Assembly: GCF_012958305.1 (NCBI RefSeq)
Contig: NZ_JABBYO010000006.1
Coordinates: forward strand, 372,001 to 436,000
DNA length: 64,000 bases
Reading direction: 5' to 3'
Origin: Tautonia rosea
Lineage (GTDB): Bacteria > Planctomycetota > Planctomycetia > Isosphaerales > Isosphaeraceae
Positions within the stretch are counted from its first letter, which is position 1. Each line of letters begins with the position of its first letter. Positions 62,224 to 64,000 of this stretch are shown here, in pieces. A program made the position numbers and the translations under genes. A model generated the notes under the pieces. That model did not search any database and had not been told where the DNA came from. It worked only from the letters and a program-made list of their open reading frames with translations.

Positions 62224-62320
62224 CCGCAACCGCTCCTCGCCCTTGCAATGGCGGCAGGCGAGTCACCCGGCGGGGGTTTCCCCGCCGAGGCCACGCCGGG
62301 GCGAACCGAGATCGATCGTC

Positions 62321-63565
62321 ATGTCGCGTCGCGTTTTTATTACGGGCATGGGTGTCGTCACCGGTCTGGGCGAAACCCTCAACGACTTCTGGGCCGGATT
62401 GCTCGAAGGGCGGAGCGGTGTTGGCCCGCTGACGCTCTTTGACACAACCCCGTTCAAGGTCCACTTCGGGGGCCAGGTCCGCGATTGGGACCCCGATGCC
62501 CGATTCGGCCACAAGGAAGCCCGTCGGCTCGATCGCTTTGCCCAGTTTGCGCTGGTGGCCGCCGAAGCGGCAGTGCAAGACTCCGGGCTCGACTTCAACG
62601 CACCGCCCATCCCTCATGAGCGTTGTGGGGTGTACATCGGATCGGGCATCGGCGGGCTGAACGAGTTCGAGGAACAGCACCGCAACCTGATCGAGAAAGG
62701 CCCCCGGCAAATCAGCGCGTTCACCATCCCGAAGCTGATGGTCAACGCCGCCAGCGGCCAAATCTCGATCAGATACGGTCTGAAAGGCCCGACCTCGGCC
62801 ATGGCCACTGCATGCGCCAGTGCCGCCAACGCGATTGGAGATGCCTTCAAGGCGATTCAGTCGGGTTGGGCCGACCTGATGGTAACCGGAGGCAGTGAGG
62901 CGGCGATTACCCATATGGGACTCGGCGGGTTTGCCTCGATGCGGGCGCTTTCCACCCGCAACGACGACCCGCAACGGGCCAGCCGCCCGTTTGATAAGGA
63001 TCGCGACGGCTTCGTGCTGGCTGAAGGGGCCGGCGTGCTCATCATCGAGGCCGAAGAAGTCGCCCGAGCCCGAGGGGCCCGCCTCTATGCTGAGATTCTC
63101 GGCTACGGCATGTCGGCCGACGGCTCGCACATTACTGCTCCCGACGAGGAAGGCCGAGGGGCCGCCCGCGCCATGCGGATGTGCCTCGACGACGCGAAGT
63201 GCGACCCCTCGACCGTCGGCTACATCAACGCCCACGGCACGAGCACTGGTCTGGGAGACCTGGCCGAGACGAAGGCCATGAAAACAATCTTCGGTGATCA
63301 TGCCAAGAACGGTTTGATGGTGTCCAGCACCAAGAGCCACCTTGGGCACCTGCTGGGAGCCTCGGGAGGGGTGGAACTGGTCGCCTCGGCCCTGGCGATC
63401 CACCGAGGTGTCCTGCCGCCGACGATCAACCTCGACGAGCCGGGCGAAGGCTGCGACCTCGACTACATTCCCCACACCGCCCGAGAGGTCCGCGTCGATC
63501 GAGTGATGTCGAATAGCTTCGGCTTCGGCGGCCACAATGCGAGCCTGGTAATCGGTCGTCCGTGA
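62321..63565 (+). CDS. fabF: 3-oxoacyl-ACP synthase II FabF
   Basis: The 414-residue enzyme condenses malonyl-ACP with acyl-ACP. It begins RRVFITGMGVVTGLGETLNDFWAGLLEGRSG. The active-site cysteine is Cys165 (TACASAANAIGDA), with His305 in INAHGTSTGLGD and His343 in LGHLLGASGG. The C-terminal NSFGFGGHNASLVI is conserved. It is the last fab gene here, and a pyruvyl transferase gene follows 37 bases later. Confidence 0.96.
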   Translation: MSRRVFITGMGVVTGLGETLNDFWAGLLEGRSGVGPLTLFDTTPFKVHFGGQVRDWDPDARFGHKEARRLDRFAQFALVAAEAAVQDSGLDFNAPPIPHERCGVYIGSGIGGLNEFEEQHRNLIEKGPRQISAFTIPKLMVNAASGQISIRYGLKGPTSAMATACASAANAIGDAFKAIQSGWADLMVTGGSEAAITHMGLGGFASMRALSTRNDDPQRASRPFDKDRDGFVLAEGAGVLIIEAEEVARARGARLYAEILGYGMSADGSHITAPDEEGRGAARAMRMCLDDAKCDPSTVGYINAHGTSTGLGDLAETKAMKTIFGDHAKNGLMVSSTKSHLGHLLGASGGVELVASALAIHRGVLPPTINLDEPGEGCDLDYIPHTAREVRVDRVMSNSFGFGGHNASLVIGRP

Positions 63566-63602
63566 GCCTGGCCCCTTCCTTCGACGCGATTGGGAGCCAC
63601 GC

Positions 63603-64000
63603 ATGAGCTACACCCGTCGCGAAGCTCTGTTCAGTGTGATCGCCCCGGTGCTGGCTGCCGCCGCCAGGCCGGGGCGTCTCAATGCGCCGACCATCCTGCT
63701 CCGGTCGAGCTGGCAGACCGAGAATATCGGGGACATCGCCCATACACCGGGCCTGATCGCACTTCTGGAGCACCACTGGCCCGAGGCCAGGGTCATCCTC
63801 TGGCCAAGCCGCCCGCTCGAACGAGGGGTCGAGCCGATGCTCCGCAGGCGCTTCCCGGGCTTGCGGTTGATTCGGGAGCTGCAGGTAGGTGAGCCCCGGG
63901 ACCACGACCCGACGCTCGACGAGGCGATCGGCTCGGCTGATCTCTTGCTGCACGGCTCTGGCCCGTCGATCGTCGGTGCTGCGTCGATCCGTCAGTGGCG
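63603..64000 (+). CDS. Polysaccharide pyruvyl transferase-like protein, 3' truncated by the window edge
   Basis: The first 132 residues are visible. A SYTRREALFSVIAPVLAAAA start resembles a Tat or Sec signal. The fold then shows PTILLRSSWQTENIGDIAHTPGLIALLEHHWPEARVILWPSRP and LLLHGSGPSIV, matching the polysaccharide pyruvyl transferase (WcaK-like) family with its GDxAHTPG nucleotide-contact loop. Family members add pyruvate ketals to surface glycans. It is 37 bases after fabF, possibly in the same operon. The gene continues past base 64000. Confidence 0.75.
   Translation, partial: MSYTRREALFSVIAPVLAAAARPGRLNAPTILLRSSWQTENIGDIAHTPGLIALLEHHWPEARVILWPSRPLERGVEPMLRRRFPGLRLIRELQVGEPRDHDPTLDEAIGSADLLLHGSGPSIVGAASIRQW

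Noticed and set aside
62075-63604. A 509-codon open frame antisense to acpP and fabF
   Set aside because: Same artefact; no domain and no start context.

Overview
The window is a GC-rich (mid-60s % by eye) piece of a planctomycete chromosome, most likely from the Isosphaeraceae. I infer this from the protein families present: a DUF1559 prepilin-like protein, a TIGR03000 low-complexity secreted protein, a PEP-CTERM protein, an LEPR-x-LL-like secretion motif on a giant beta-helix protein, HTTM proteins, an orphan FlgI-like protein and many signal-peptide or lipoprotein genes. Coding runs in short operons on both strands. I saw no rRNA genes, CRISPR array, insertion sequence or phage block.

Layout. 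1-6.4 kb: tail of an acidic Ala/Glu-rich protein with a strong terminator, a 1,066-residue Gly-rich beta-helix surface protein (minus), a 1.1 kb non-coding stretch, an RpoD-like sigma factor, and a PEP-CTERM protein (minus). 7-13 kb: DNA polymerase X, DUF2203, an anchored TAXI solute-binding protein, cytidylate kinase overlapping PlsC, and a small lipoprotein. 13-18 kb: two short-chain dehydrogenases flanking tRNA-Val(UAC), an HTTM membrane protein with its overlapping partner (minus), and the TIGR03000 repeat protein. 18.4-27.5 kb: thioesterase, amidase and beta-propeller/di-heme cytochrome (minus), a triple-domain fusion (class A beta-lactamase-like, PG-binding, D-Ala-D-Ala carboxypeptidase), a small unknown, and asparagine synthetase (minus). 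28-36 kb: FlgI-like protein with HEAT-like repeats, HTH-REC regulator, GT39-like membrane protein, MoaC, polyprenyl synthase and an XRE regulator. 36-44 kb (minus): a degenerate hybrid two-component protein, RpoN, then the conserved SRP RNA-dnaX-ybaB-recR block, a zinc-ribbon membrane protein and a DUF480 protein. 44-54 kb: a repeat-bearing spacer, an M16 peptidase, and several secreted or surface proteins including the DUF1559 protein with a tiny lipoprotein. 54-64 kb: an AsmA-like giant, Dps, and the type II fatty acid synthesis cluster plsX-fabD-fabG-acpP-fabF, ending in a truncated polysaccharide pyruvyl transferase gene.

Functionally the window mixes housekeeping (fatty acid synthesis, DNA replication and repair, sigma factors, protein targeting) with envelope and surface genes. 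The most noteworthy observations are: an A9 slippery run in dnaX in the same phase as the E. coli A AAA AAG frameshift signal; the lactamase/PG-binding/carboxypeptidase fusion; the non-flagellar FlgI-HEAT protein; the hybrid kinase in which every catalytic module looks dead, next to rpoN; a Pmp-like GGAI/FxxN beta-helix; and two families of non-coding dispersed repeats. No single obviously new multi-gene system stood out. Gene starts were chosen by Shine-Dalgarno spacing and family length, and several are uncertain as noted.
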